Below, in pieces: positions 25,564 through 33,935 of a stretch of 64,000 nt of DNA (positions are counted from its first letter, which is position 1; each line of letters opens with the position of its first letter). The DNA comes from an uncultured Bacteroides sp. GTDB lineage: Bacteria > Bacteroidota > Bacteroidia > Bacteroidales > UBA932. A model generated the notes under the pieces. The model saw nothing but the letters and a program-made list of their open reading frames with translations, was not told where the DNA came from and did not search any database. The DNA lies in NCBI GenBank assembly GCA_900543205.1, contig UQQM01000007.1, positions 16,871 through 80,870 on the forward strand, given 5' to 3'. Made by a program: the position numbers and the translations under genes.

Positions 25564-26985
25564 TCAATCTATAAAAAGCTTGTCCTTGTCAAGTTCTTCC
25601 TTACGGGAAAGCAGGTCCTGCGCATGGTCCGTCTCGCCGAAAATCTGCAGGAAGCTGCAGTATTTCGCGGTATCGGCGTCGAAGCCGTGGCAAAGCGAAT
25701 TCACCGTGGCATAATCCCTCATCGCAGGGACATATCCCGTCCCCGCCGCCTGCTTGAGGTAGAACAGCGCCTTGTCGGAAAGACCGGAGATGGTTCCGCT
25801 GTCCCTGCCGTCGTCGATGGCGGCACCGCACTGATGGGTGTAGAATTTGCCCAGATAGTATGACGCCATGACCGAGTTCATATTGTATGCGACCATGAGA
25901 TGCTTATAGAAGCTCTCCTCCTCATAAGATTCGAGGTAGCCGTCATGGTCGGCCACGGCGAGCAGATAGCCTCCGAGGGCCGCCTGGGCGTCCGCAAGGG
26001 AGCTGTCCCGCAGGAGCCAGCCCTCAAGTGCGTCATAGGGGTATTCGCTGTCAAGTTCGTCGGCAAAGTTGACGATCCAGGGCAGCTCTGCGAGAATCAC
26101 CGACGCGTACGGTTCGGCTTCTTCGGCCAGGGCGACGAGCGTGGTGATCCCGGCCATCCCGTCGATGCCGGCGGCTATCAGCAGCCTCGCCTGCTCGGCC
26201 TCCCCGCGCCGGTCTCCGGAAAGCGCGTCATGCCTCTTCCGGCATCGGGCCGCCTCGCCGTAATCCCCCTCGGCTTCAGCTATCCTGCCGAGATACAGCC
26301 AGGCCTCCGCGGCTTTTTGCGGCGCGCTCTTCTCCAGTTCCTGCGCTGTCCAGCCGAACCAGTCCTTCGCCTGCTTCAGGTCCGGAGCTTCATATCTGGG
26401 AGCGTAAAAGAGCAGGGCCAGCTTGAAGGCGCAGTCCCCACGGGCGGGATATCCGATGTCGCAGGCGGCCTTGTACAGAAAACCCGTCGCCCGCTGCCGG
26501 CATTCCTCCACGCTCAGGCCCAGCCGTCCGCAATTGAACAGCATTTCATTCATATACAGATCCCCGAGCGCCTCGCCTATCCTGGAATTTCCGGCCGCTG
26601 CGGCGGAAGCCGGGCTTTCAGGCCCTTCATGGAGATTCTTCACCTTCGCGGCAAGCACATCCGGCTCGATGCCGTCGGATTCCAGGGCGCTCTTCACCAC
26701 GCCTATGATTCCGAGCATGTAGTCATCATACCCTATCTCCTCGGCCTCGTCTTCATCATCGAGGTCACCGAAATCCTCCGGATCCCCGTCCACGCCGTTT
26801 TCCGGAACGACCCCCGCCCCGCCTTCAGGTCCGACCGGCCATACGCCGTCAGGGCCGTCGTCGAGCCATTCGACATCCACGTCAATTTCATCCTCAACGG
26901 CGACGGCCGGCCCCGCATCTTCCGCGGCTCCGGCGGCAACGGTCCGCTGCATGTCGTCTTCAAAGCTATTGTCTAACATTTCCAA
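25564..26985 (-). CDS. Sel1/TPR-like repeat protein with acidic N terminus
   Basis: 473 residues, no signal peptide. The first 90 residues are acidic and low in complexity (DEIDVDVEWLDD; DDEDEAEE). Helical repeats follow with Sel1-type spacing: IGEALGDLYMNEM, GDCAFKLALLFYAPR, AAEAWLYLGRIAEAEGDYGEAARC, MASYYLGKFYTHQCGAA, ALFYLKQAAGTGYVPAMRDYATV. Such repeats bind partner proteins. It is 4 bases upstream of the LysR-deaminase fusion on the same strand, so the two proteins are probably made together. The specific partner is unknown. Confidence 0.7.
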   Translation of the reverse strand: MEMLDNSFEDDMQRTVAAGAAEDAGPAVAVEDEIDVDVEWLDDGPDGVWPVGPEGGAGVVPENGVDGDPEDFGDLDDEDEAEEIGYDDYMLGIIGVVKSALESDGIEPDVLAAKVKNLHEGPESPASAAAAGNSRIGEALGDLYMNEMLFNCGRLGLSVEECRQRATGFLYKAACDIGYPARGDCAFKLALLFYAPRYEAPDLKQAKDWFGWTAQELEKSAPQKAAEAWLYLGRIAEAEGDYGEAARCRKRHDALSGDRRGEAEQARLLIAAGIDGMAGITTLVALAEEAEPYASVILAELPWIVNFADELDSEYPYDALEGWLLRDSSLADAQAALGGYLLAVADHDGYLESYEEESFYKHLMVAYNMNSVMASYYLGKFYTHQCGAAIDDGRDSGTISGLSDKALFYLKQAAGTGYVPAMRDYATVNSLCHGFDADTAKYCSFLQIFGETDHAQDLLSRKEELDKDKLFID

Positions 26986-27124
26986 AGAATTATCTATTGA
27001 TGAACAGGCTATGAAAAAGGCATCTTCGGCTCATGCCCGGATTCCCGGAACGGCTGCGGAGATGCCACGTCTGAATCTTTCCGGCCCTCCATTCGGGCCG
27101 GGGCCTATTGTCTTTGCGTATATG

Positions 27125-27298
27125 CTACTCGTCAGGGGTGATTGCTCCCATGGGGCAGGCGTCGGCACATGCGCCGCAGCTGATGCACACCTCGGGATCA
27201 ATGGAATAGACATCTCCCTCCAGGATTGCTCCGGAAGGGCACTCGCTCTTGCATGAACCACAAGCCACGCAGACGTCAGGATTGATCTTGTAAGCCAT
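27125..27298 (-). CDS. 2[4Fe-4S] ferredoxin, 57 aa
   Basis: ATG at 27298-27296, TAG at 27127-27125. The 57-residue protein has two clusters, CVACGSCKSECP and CISCGACADACP, in the classic clostridial-type layout, with the pseudo-twofold repeat seen throughout. It carries electrons in the cytosol and is a natural acceptor for the pyruvate:ferredoxin oxidoreductase at 13237. It stands alone, with TACTTTTG (27336-27329) about 30 bases upstream. Too short for many gene callers, but certain. Confidence 0.95.
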   Translation of the reverse strand: MAYKINPDVCVACGSCKSECPSGAILEGDVYSIDPEVCISCGACADACPMGAITPDE

Positions 27299-27328
27299 TT
27301 CTTGAAATTTTATAAGTTAAGTCAACCG

Positions 27329-27336
27329 CAAAAGTA
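27329..27336 (-). promoter_or_regulatory. -7 box for ferredoxin
   Basis: TACTTTTG on the minus strand, 30 bases before the ATG. No good -33 box seen. Confidence 0.5.
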
Positions 27337-27379
27337 AGCAGTATATTTGAATTCTCCATTATTTTGCTTCGATTTTTTG

Positions 27380-27387
27380 TAAATTTG
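27380..27387 (+). promoter_or_regulatory. -7 box for the DUF1573-parE unit
   Basis: TAAATTTG lies 7 bases before the ATG at 27395. The leader is therefore minimal. The -33 box is weak. Confidence 0.45.
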
Positions 27388-27394
27388 CAGGCGT

Positions 27395-27748
27395 ATGAAG
27401 ACTTTGCTGACATTGCTGCTGACACTTGCTCTCGGAGCGTCGTTCGAGTTCGACAAGACCATACACGACTTCGGCAAGATAAGCCAGGAAGACGGTCCTG
27501 TAAGCTGCACTTTCACCGTCAAGAACACCGGAGACGAGCCTCTGACCATCTTCGCGGTGGTCTCATCCTGCGGATGCACCGGAGCGGAATGGACACGTGA
27601 ATCCATAGCTCCCGGAGAGAGCGGCGAAGTTTCCGCTACCTACACCAACGACGAGGGGCCCTACCCCTTCGACAAGATTCTCACAGTCTACACCTCGGCC
27701 CAGAAGAAGCCGGTTTTACTACACTTGAAGGGAGTGGTGACGAAGTGA
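27395..27748 (+). CDS. DUF1573 protein, exported
   Basis: 117 residues: a short signal peptide (MKTLLTLLLTLALGAS) and one DUF1573 module, an Ig-like/ASH-type fold. Marks are FDKTIHDFGKI at the start, VKNTGDEPLTI, and SSCGCTGAEW with the conserved Cys pair. Members are common in Bacteroidota and sit in the periplasm or on the surface; their function is poorly known. Its TGA overlaps the parE ATG (TGATG), so translation is probably coupled. The link of an exported protein to a topoisomerase gene is odd and may only be positional. Confidence 0.8.
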   Translation: MKTLLTLLLTLALGASFEFDKTIHDFGKISQEDGPVSCTFTVKNTGDEPLTIFAVVSSCGCTGAEWTRESIAPGESGEVSATYTNDEGPYPFDKILTVYTSAQKKPVLLHLKGVVTK

Positions 27749-29646
27749 TGGCCGAACTCAACTACACAGACGAGAACATAAAGACCCTGGTCGGGCTGAA
27801 GCACATTCGCAGGCGCCCGGGCATGTATATCGGCCGTCTGGGCGACGGCAAGAACTCAGGGGACGGAATCTACGTGATGCTCAAGGAAATCGTGGACAAC
27901 TCCATCGACGAGTTCTCCATGGGTTTCGGCAAGGAGGTCAGGATTTCGATAGAGGACCGCAAGGTGACCGTCAGGGACTACGGCCGTGGAATCCCCCTCG
28001 ACTCCGTGGTGAAGGCGGTCAGCGTGCCGAACACCGGCGCAAAATTCGACAACAAGGCGTTCAAGAAGTCAGTCGGCCTCAACGGGGTCGGTACCAAGGC
28101 CGTGAACGCCCTGTCCTCCGAATTCTACGTATGCGCCTACAGGGACGGGGAATGCTCCTGGGCGAGGTTCGAGCGCGGAGAGCTGTGCGAGAGCGGCAAG
28201 GAGAGCACTGACGAGAAGAACGGGACGCTGGTCAGCTTCGTGCCCGACAGCCTGATATTCGGAGAATACGCCTTCCAGCACGAGCACGCGGAGACCATGA
28301 TGAAGAACTACTCCTATCTGAAGAAAGGTCTCACGCTCACCCTCAACGGCCGCAGCTTCAGGTCGGAGAACGGACTCCTCGACCTTGTCAACGACAATCT
28401 TTCGGAAGCGCCGCTGTACCCGCCCATCCATCTCGAAGGCGAGGACATAGAGGTGGTCATCAGCCACTGCAATTCCTACGGCGAGAACATCGCCTCCTTC
28501 GTCAACGGGCAGAACACCCGCGACGGAGGCACCCATCTCGCGGCCTTCAGGGAGGCCATAGCCAAGACCCTCAAGGACTTCTTCAAGAAGAACTATGAAC
28601 CTTCCGACTGCCGCCAGGGCATAGTCGGGGCCATCAGCATACAGATACAGGAGCCCAACTTCGAAGGCCAGACCAAGACTAAGCTCGGCTCCAACTATAT
28701 GTGGGAGAGGCAGGAGCCCGACCAGAACGGAGTGCTCCACACCGAGGTCGGCCCCACCATCAGGACCTACGTCAACGACTTCATAGCCAAGAACCTCGAC
28801 AACTACCTGCGCATACACAAGGAGATAGTCCCGGCCATAGAGGAGAAGATAAAGTCCTCCCAGCAGGAGCGTGAGGAAATCTCGGGAATCCAGAAGAAGG
28901 TGCGCGAGCGCAACAAGCGCAGCAGCGTCTACAACAAGAAGCTGCGCGACTGCCGCTACCACTACAATGACAAGGTCAACGCGAAGAACCAGGACGACGT
29001 CGAGAACTCGTCGATATTCATCACCGAGGGCGACTCGGCGAGCGGAACCATCACCCAGGCGCGCAACGCGAACTGCCAGGCCGTGTTCTCGCTCAGGGGC
29101 AAGCCCATCAACTGCTACAAGGAAAGCCGCAAGAAGGTGGCCGAGAACGAAGAGCTCAACCTGCTGATCTCCGCGCTCGGAGTCGAAGACAACATCCAGA
29201 ACCTCAGGTACAACAAGATAATTGTCGCGACCGATGCCGACGACGACGGAATGCACATCAGGATGCTCGTGCTGACCTTCTTCATGAAATACTATCCCGA
29301 ACTCATACGCGAGGGGCACGTGCACATATTGCAGACCCCCCTCTTCAGGGTGCGCAACAAGAAGGAGACCCGCTACTGCTATTCATCCGAAGAGAAGGCG
29401 GACGCGGTCGCGAAGCTCAAAAGCGGAGTCGAGATCACCCGCTTCAAGGGCCTCGGTGAAATCTCCAAGGACGAATTCGTCCACTTCATCGGCAAGGACA
29501 TGAGGCTGGACGAGGTGGGCATTGCCGACGGCGAGTCCATAGCGGCCATCATGGAATTCTACATGGGGGACAACACGCTCGACCGCCAGAACTTCATACG
29601 CCGCAACCTGCGCAGCGAAGAGGAACTTGAGGACATAAACATCTGA
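27748..29646 (+). CDS. parE: DNA topoisomerase IV subunit B-like (type IIA ATPase subunit)
   Basis: Start ATG at 27748; 632 residues. GHKL ATPase: EIVDNSIDEFSMGFG, VRDYGRGIPLDSV, and KSVGLNGVGTKAVNALS. Transducer lysine region QTKTKLGSN. TOPRIM: FITEGDSASGTITQARN near 424 and TDADDDGMHIRML near 495. C-terminal GLGEISKDEFVHF matches the GLGEM motif. It lacks the long GyrB insert. It opens the ATP gate in chromosome decatenation; the parC partner is not in this window. The protein is the diverged Bacteroidota ParE type. Confidence 0.9.
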   Translation: MAELNYTDENIKTLVGLKHIRRRPGMYIGRLGDGKNSGDGIYVMLKEIVDNSIDEFSMGFGKEVRISIEDRKVTVRDYGRGIPLDSVVKAVSVPNTGAKFDNKAFKKSVGLNGVGTKAVNALSSEFYVCAYRDGECSWARFERGELCESGKESTDEKNGTLVSFVPDSLIFGEYAFQHEHAETMMKNYSYLKKGLTLTLNGRSFRSENGLLDLVNDNLSEAPLYPPIHLEGEDIEVVISHCNSYGENIASFVNGQNTRDGGTHLAAFREAIAKTLKDFFKKNYEPSDCRQGIVGAISIQIQEPNFEGQTKTKLGSNYMWERQEPDQNGVLHTEVGPTIRTYVNDFIAKNLDNYLRIHKEIVPAIEEKIKSSQQEREEISGIQKKVRERNKRSSVYNKKLRDCRYHYNDKVNAKNQDDVENSSIFITEGDSASGTITQARNANCQAVFSLRGKPINCYKESRKKVAENEELNLLISALGVEDNIQNLRYNKIIVATDADDDGMHIRMLVLTFFMKYYPELIREGHVHILQTPLFRVRNKKETRYCYSSEEKADAVAKLKSGVEITRFKGLGEISKDEFVHFIGKDMRLDEVGIADGESIAAIMEFYMGDNTLDRQNFIRRNLRSEEELEDINI

Positions 29647-29653
29647 CACCGAC

Positions 29654-30202
29654 ATGAATTTCTACGGTCTTGTAATGAAAATATGGGGCTGGAAGGCCGA
29701 CAGCGGAGTCGCGCCGGAGGAGAAGTGCGTGATTCTCGGCGTGCCCCATACGAGCATCGCCGACTTCATCGTGTCCTACTTCTACTACAAGAGCCTCGGG
29801 CACACGGCGCACGTGATGATCAAGAAAGAGTTCTTCATAGGCCCTCTCGGGTGGCTGCTGCGCAAGCTCGGCTGCATACCCGTAGACCGCACGAACGGCG
29901 CCACCGTGGTCAGGAGCGTAATCCATGCCGTCGAATCCACGAAGGGGGAATTCCACCTCTGCATAGCTCCGGAAGGCACCAGGAAGGCGGTGAAGAAATG
30001 GAAGATGGGCTACCACACCATAGCCCGAGCCCTCGACTGCCCCGTCTATCTCGGCTATTTCGACTGGGGGAAGAAGCGCGTGAGCATAGGCGAGCGCTTC
30101 ATCTGCACCGACGACGCCAAGGCTGACACCGCGCTGATCCAGCAGAAATACGAGGCCCTCCACCTCACGGCGAGGCATCCGGAAAGGTATTGCACGCATT
30201 GA
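29654..30202 (+). CDS. 1-acylglycerol-3-phosphate acyltransferase-like protein (PlsC fold)
   Basis: 182 residues, short for the family. GVPHTSIADFIVS holds the HxxxxD catalytic motif; CIAPEGTRK is the PEGTR phosphate-binding block; KLGCIPVDRTNG is the region between them. There is no strong N-terminal membrane span, so it may be a peripheral membrane enzyme. It acylates a lysophospholipid or similar acceptor; which one is unknown. It follows parE by 7 bases. The -33/-7 promoter of rpsF begins inside its last codons. Confidence 0.85.
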   Translation: MNFYGLVMKIWGWKADSGVAPEEKCVILGVPHTSIADFIVSYFYYKSLGHTAHVMIKKEFFIGPLGWLLRKLGCIPVDRTNGATVVRSVIHAVESTKGEFHLCIAPEGTRKAVKKWKMGYHTIARALDCPVYLGYFDWGKKRVSIGERFICTDDAKADTALIQQKYEALHLTARHPERYCTH

Positions 30203-30220
30203 AAATTATTCATATCTTTG
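30190..30220 (+). promoter_or_regulatory. Promoter of rpsF-rpsR-rplI
   Basis: TTG at 30190-30192, 20-base spacer, TATCTTTG at 30213-30220. It overlaps the end of the acyltransferase gene. Confidence 0.7.
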
Positions 30221-30223
30221 CAG

Positions 30224-30240
30224 CCCCTCGGAATGAGGGG
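30224..30240 (+). promoter_or_regulatory. Leader hairpin before rpsF
   Basis: CCCCTC-GGAAT-GAGGGG starts right at the predicted 5' end of the mRNA. It could be a control element for the S6/S18 operon or only a stabilising 5' stem. It does not show enough to be called a known S6:S18 leader. Confidence 0.35.
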
Positions 30241-30266
30241 TTATTCATCAAATAAACATTAACAAA

Positions 30267-30746
30267 ATGATCAAACAGTACGAAACCGTTTTCATTGCAA
30301 CTCCCGTTTTGTCTGAAGCCCAGATGAAGGAAGCGGTTGCCAAGTACACCAAGTTCATCACCGACAACGGCGGTGAAATCGTGTACCAGGAGGACTGGGG
30401 TCTCAAGCAGCTCGCATACCCCATCCAGCACAAGACCTCAGGATTCTACTACCTGATTGAGTTCAAGGCCGACCCCGCATTCGTAGCCGCCCTTGAAACC
30501 CAGTATCACCGTGACGAGCGCATCCTCCGCTATCTCACCGTAGCGCTTGACAAGCACGCCGTAGCCTACGCCGAGCACCGTCGCCAGACCCGTGCCGCAA
30601 AGGCCGCAGCACCCAAGCCCGCCGCAGAGCCTGCAGTTGAAGAGCCCGCAGCTCCCGCCGTTCCTGCGGCTGCACCTGCCGAGCCCGTCGCAGAAGAGAC
30701 TGCAGCAGTTGCCGCAGAGAATCAGAACGAGACCGTAGAAGCATAA
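30267..30746 (+). CDS. rpsF: 30S ribosomal protein S6 with Ala/Pro-rich tail
   Basis: 159 residues; the S6 domain covers 1-113 ([45 protein letters not shown]). Residues 114-159 are an extension rich in Ala, Pro and Glu, longer than the E. coli tail and probably disordered. It pairs with S18 in the central domain of the small subunit. First gene of rpsF-rpsR-rplI, 13 bases before rpsR. Confidence 0.95.
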   Translation: MIKQYETVFIATPVLSEAQMKEAVAKYTKFITDNGGEIVYQEDWGLKQLAYPIQHKTSGFYYLIEFKADPAFVAALETQYHRDERILRYLTVALDKHAVAYAEHRRQTRAAKAAAPKPAAEPAVEEPAAPAVPAAAPAEPVAEETAAVAAENQNETVEA

Positions 30747-30759
30747 AGGAGGTATCATC

Positions 30760-31032
30760 ATGGCAAATTCATCAAACAACGAAATCCGTTATCTGAACCC
30801 TCCTACCGTAGAGGTTCGCAAGAAGAAATACTGCCGTTTCAAGAAGGCAGGCATCAAATATGTCGACTACAAGGATCCCGAGTTCCTCAAGAAGTTCCTC
30901 AACGAACAGGGCAAGATCCTTCCCCGCCGCATCACCGGAACTTCACTCAAGTTCCAGCGCAAAGTGGCCCAGGCAGTGAAGCGCGCGCGCTCACTCGCTC
31001 TTCTTCCTTATGTAACTGACCTCCTTAAATAA
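30760..31032 (+). CDS. rpsR: 30S ribosomal protein S18
   Basis: 90 residues. [22 protein letters not shown] and [22 protein letters not shown] are standard S18. It binds S6 on 16S rRNA. Position between rpsF and rplI is the normal bacterial order. The Shine-Dalgarno-like AAAGGAGG lies just upstream (30746-30753). Confidence 0.96.
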   Translation: MANSSNNEIRYLNPPTVEVRKKKYCRFKKAGIKYVDYKDPEFLKKFLNEQGKILPRRITGTSLKFQRKVAQAVKRARSLALLPYVTDLLK

Positions 31033-31042
31033 TTGAAGCGTT

Positions 31043-31486
31043 ATGAAAATCATCCTTAAAAAAGAAGTTGCCAATCTCGGCGAGGCCGGAGATGTGGTGG
31101 AAGTAAAGACCGGTTACGCTCTCAATTATCTTGTTCCTCAGGGCTACGCCTCAGTGGGAACCAAGTCCGCCCTCAAGCAGCACGAGGAGACTCTGCGTCA
31201 GAGAGCGCACAAAGAGGCCAAGCTCGTGGCTGACGCCCAGGCTCTCGCCGCAAAGATCAGCGCTGTGGAAATCAAGATTGCAGCCAAGGTCGGCGAGAAC
31301 GGCAAGCTCTATGGTTCAGTGACTTCAGCCCAGGTTGCCGAGGTTCTCGCAGCCGCAGGCATCGAGGTCGAGCGCAAGAACATCTCCGTTCCCGACATCA
31401 AGGAGCTCGGTGAGTTCGAGGGCAAGGTGAAGTGCTACAAGGGCGTCTTCGCTGACATCAAGGTTATCGTTGTCGCCGCCGAGTAG
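31043..31486 (+). CDS. rplI: 50S ribosomal protein L9
   Basis: 147 residues, two-domain L9: N-terminal MKIILKKEVANLGEAGDVVEVK and GYALNYLVPQGYA, a long connecting helix, and a C-terminal rRNA-binding domain. Last gene of the operon, followed by a strong terminator. Confidence 0.96.
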   Translation: MKIILKKEVANLGEAGDVVEVKTGYALNYLVPQGYASVGTKSALKQHEETLRQRAHKEAKLVADAQALAAKISAVEIKIAAKVGENGKLYGSVTSAQVAEVLAAAGIEVERKNISVPDIKELGEFEGKVKCYKGVFADIKVIVVAAE

Positions 31487-31514
31487 GTTTTTGCGGCATC
31501 GGAATATGAATGGG

Positions 31515-31543
31515 ACCGGCTCGCACGAGCCGGTTTCTTTTTT
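31515..31543 (+). terminator. Rho-independent terminator of the rpsF operon
   Basis: ACCGGCTCG-CA-CGAGCCGGT followed by TTCTTTTTT. Confidence 0.9.
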
Positions 31544-31871
31544 GCTTAATTTTGCCGTGTTGCCCGCTGAAGGCAGCCTGTTGCATGCGGCCGGATGTTT
31601 GTCCGTCTTCTGACTGTCCGGGCCGTATGCGGCTCCGGCAGGCGGAAAGCCGGGACAAGCCTGCCGGAGCCGCACACACTCCGGACACGGAGTCAGCCAC
31701 GGAGTACGAAAAGTTAAGAAAGTCCGCCATGGCCGTACTATGTTCAGAGCCGGCTCGAAGACTTCTTCCGGCATACGGCATGGCAGGCGGAAAACTGGGA
31801 CAAGCCGGCCTTGGCCGAACGCCGGCAGAAGCACGGCTTTCATGAAATATATTGTTACAAGCATATATAAT
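31544..31871. repeat. Non-coding spacer with a 15-bp hairpin and a repeated 25-base element
   Basis: GCGGCTCCGGCAGGC (31629-31643) pairs perfectly with 31659-31673 across a 15-base loop. A 25-base element at 31637-31661, partly in that loop, recurs at 31782-31806 with two changes. No gene was found. The glycosylase ATG follows at 31872. Confidence 0.6.
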
Positions 31872-32525
31872 ATGAATTGCGAACTGGACAGAAAGACCGG
31901 TCTCGGGCCGCTGGTGTGCAACGGGCCGAAGGTGCTGATTCTTGGCTCGCTGCCGGGCGACAGGTCGCTGGAGCTCCAGGAATACTACGGCCATCCGCAG
32001 AACCGTTTCTGGAAGGTCATCGCCGCAATCCACGGCCTCCCCTGCCCTGCAGACTACGCCGGTAAGAAGGCGATGCTCGCACGATGCAGGATCGCGCTCT
32101 GGGACATCTACCATGCCGCAAGCCGTCCGGGCAGCATGGATTCTGACATACGCGCAGGAGAGTTCAACGACATCGCCGGGCTGCTACGTCGTTTCCCGTC
32201 AATAAGGACAATAGCTCTGAACGGCAGCGCTGCGGCCAGAGGTTTCGACAGATATCTGTCCTTGTCAGCTGCGGATTGCAGCTCCGCAGCGACTGGGCGA
32301 AGCCGGGCGGAGGATGCCATCGCAACCGCTGCAGATTGCAAATTTGCAGCAACCGACCTGGTTGCGACTGCTTGTAAATCAGCTGAAATCGGACCGGAGC
32401 GGAATATATGCGGCAGCCCTGTACGGATTCTGCGTCTTCCCAGCACAAGCCCTGCGAACGCCCGATGGACGCCGGCAAGGCTGGAAGAAGCATGGTCGGA
32501 GCTGCTGCGCGAACCGGAACAATAA
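31872..32525 (+). CDS. DNA-deoxyinosine / mismatch-specific uracil DNA glycosylase, with insertion
   Basis: Start chosen at 31872 (MNCELDRKTGLGPLVCNGPK); the frame is open further upstream without family sequence. 217 residues. LILGSLPGDRSLELQEYYGHPQNRFW is the N-terminal motif and PSTSPANARW the C-terminal motif of this uracil-glycosylase superfamily branch, which removes deaminated bases. Residues about 131-180 are extra, low in complexity and Cys/Ala-rich (LSAADCSSAATG, then ATAADCKFAATD). They come from a 60-base in-frame repeat (32268, 32328) and lie between the core and the last motif, probably as a surface loop. Convergent with tRNA-Cys. Confidence 0.82.
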   Translation: MNCELDRKTGLGPLVCNGPKVLILGSLPGDRSLELQEYYGHPQNRFWKVIAAIHGLPCPADYAGKKAMLARCRIALWDIYHAASRPGSMDSDIRAGEFNDIAGLLRRFPSIRTIALNGSAAARGFDRYLSLSAADCSSAATGRSRAEDAIATAADCKFAATDLVATACKSAEIGPERNICGSPVRILRLPSTSPANARWTPARLEEAWSELLREPEQ

Positions 32526-32556
32526 AAAGTCCCGGAAGACAGACTCCCGGGACTTT
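32526..32556. terminator. Two-way terminator between glycosylase gene and tRNA-Cys
   Basis: AAAGTCCCGG (32526-32535) pairs with CCGGGACTTT (32547-32556). A and T flanks on both sides suit both strands. Confidence 0.75.
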
Positions 32557-32558
32557 CG

Positions 32559-32629
32559 AGGTGCGTAGCGGAATCGAACCACTGTAACAGGTTTTGCAGA
32601 CCTGTGCCTGACCACTCGGCCAACGCACC
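32559..32629 (-). tRNA. tRNA-Cys, anticodon GCA
   Basis: Acceptor GGTGCGT/ACGCACC, anticodon stem CAGGT/ACCTG with loop CTGCAAA (anticodon GCA), T-loop TTCGATT, discriminator T, as expected for Cys. No CCA encoded. Confidence 0.93.
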
Positions 32630-32644
32630 TTGGTTTGAGGACTG

Positions 32645-32652
32645 CAAATATA
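32645..32652 (-). promoter_or_regulatory. -7 box for tRNA-Cys
   Basis: TATATTTG on the minus strand, 15 bases before the tRNA 5' end. Confidence 0.5.
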
Positions 32653-32695
32653 GAAAAATTTTCTTATTTTCGAAAACAAAAACACGGAACGGCAG

Positions 32696-33298
32696 ATGAT
32701 ACGCAACATAATCTTCGATTTCGGCTCCGTCCTGGTGGACTGGAATCCCGAACGCCTCTACGGCCCCTACTTCAACGACGATGCCAAGATGCAGTATTTT
32801 CTGACGGAAATCTGCCCTCACGCCTGGAACGCCCAGGCAGATGCCGGACGCAGCACCGCCGAGATAACCGAGGAAAGGGTCGCCGTCCACCCCGAATGGG
32901 AGAAGGAGATACGCATGTATTTCGGGCAGTGGATAAAGATGATGGGAGAGCAGATACCCGGAATGCAGGAACTGGTCGAGGAGCTCAAGAACCGGGGCTA
33001 CAGGCTCTACGGGCTCACCAACTGGTCAGCCGAAACCTTCCCTCTGGTAAAGGACAATTATCCCGTGTTCAGGCTGCTGGACGGCATAGTGGTGTCCGGG
33101 GAAGAGAAAATCGCGAAGCCCGACCCGGGCATCTTCCGCATCCTGCTGCAGCGCTACGGCCTAAAGCCGGAGGAATGCCTGTTCATAGACGACAACCCCG
33201 GGAATGTATCAACGGGGGAATCGCTCGGCATCAGGGGGCTGGTCTTCACTTCAGCGGCGGCACTGAAGAGCCGGCTGGCGGCAGTTCTGCCAGAATAG
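32696..33298 (+). CDS. HAD-superfamily phosphatase (HAD-IA, YihX-like)
   Basis: 200 residues. Motif I IIFDFGSVLVDWNP has the nucleophile Asp in DFGSV, with Gly in place of the second Asp of the usual DxD, as in the YihX/glucose-1-phosphatase branch. Motif II is YGLTNWS; motif III has IAKPDPGIF; motif IV is LFIDDNPGNV. The cap is a small helical domain (residues 20-85). A sugar-phosphate phosphatase is likely; the substrate is unknown. The last 53 bases overlap the convergent psd 3' end. Confidence 0.82.
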   Translation: MIRNIIFDFGSVLVDWNPERLYGPYFNDDAKMQYFLTEICPHAWNAQADAGRSTAEITEERVAVHPEWEKEIRMYFGQWIKMMGEQIPGMQELVEELKNRGYRLYGLTNWSAETFPLVKDNYPVFRLLDGIVVSGEEKIAKPDPGIFRILLQRYGLKPEECLFIDDNPGNVSTGESLGIRGLVFTSAAALKSRLAAVLPE

Positions 33299-33935
33299 TC
33301 TCGCACGCCCGCACTATCTGCCCGGGCTCGACCAGAACCTTGGCGTCAAGCGGCAGGAAGATGTCGATGCGGGAGCCGAACTTGATGATTCCGCACTGTT
33401 TTCCGGCCTCGGAAGTCCTGACCTCGCCGGCATAGTTCACTATACGCCTCGCGAAGCCGCCGGCAATCTGCTTGAACAGGAGTTCGTTGCCCTCGGGCGT
33501 GATGATGCAGGTGCAGGTATGCTCGTTCTCAAGGGAGGCCTTGGGCTTGAACGCCAGGAAATGCTCCCCGGGGTGATATTCATAATGGCTTACCGTCCCG
33601 TCCACTGGCCAGAAATTGGCGTGGACGTCAAAAAAGTTCATGTAGACGGACACCTGTATGCACTCCCGCTTCAGGTACTCGCTTTCGTAGGCCGCCATGT
33701 CCACTATCACCACCTTGCCGTCGGCGACGGAGCTGACCTTGCGCGAAGAGCCGCAGCGACGCCGCTTCGGAACCCGGAAGAAGCAGGTCTGCCATACGCA
33801 TACCCACAGCACGCCTGCCACGAGCGGCCAGCTGAGCCACGGGATGCCCACGTAGCGGAGCAATACGAATATCACCGCCGCCCCACCGATGTAGAAAGAG
33901 GCGATTATCCCGTATGAATTCCTGTCGATTGTCAT
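33246..33935 (-). CDS. psd: Phosphatidylserine decarboxylase proenzyme
   Basis: 229 residues, the short Psd-B/Bacteroidota type. Two N-terminal membrane spans (IIASFYIGGAAVIFVLLRY; WPLVAGVLWVCVWQ). Core: VSVYMNFFDVHANFWPVDG with the conserved His, and IIKFGSRIDIFLP, where cleavage at Gly-Ser makes the pyruvoyl group. It makes phosphatidylethanolamine. Start ATG overlaps the stop of a 44-aa gene by 4 bases. The C terminus after the FGSR site overlaps the convergent HAD gene. Confidence 0.92.
   Translation of the reverse strand: MTIDRNSYGIIASFYIGGAAVIFVLLRYVGIPWLSWPLVAGVLWVCVWQTCFFRVPKRRRCGSSRKVSSVADGKVVIVDMAAYESEYLKRECIQVSVYMNFFDVHANFWPVDGTVSHYEYHPGEHFLAFKPKASLENEHTCTCIITPEGNELLFKQIAGGFARRIVNYAGEVRTSEAGKQCGIIKFGSRIDIFLPLDAKVLVEPGQIVRACETILAELPPAGSSVPPLK

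Noticed and set aside
28069..29325. 418-codon minus-strand frame inside parE
   Set aside because: Antisense shadow of parE with repetitive Val/Leu/Asp composition and no family sequence.
30224..30240. Known S6:S18 ribosomal protein leader
   Set aside because: Only a short hairpin is visible. The conserved bulge and loop parts of that leader could not be identified.
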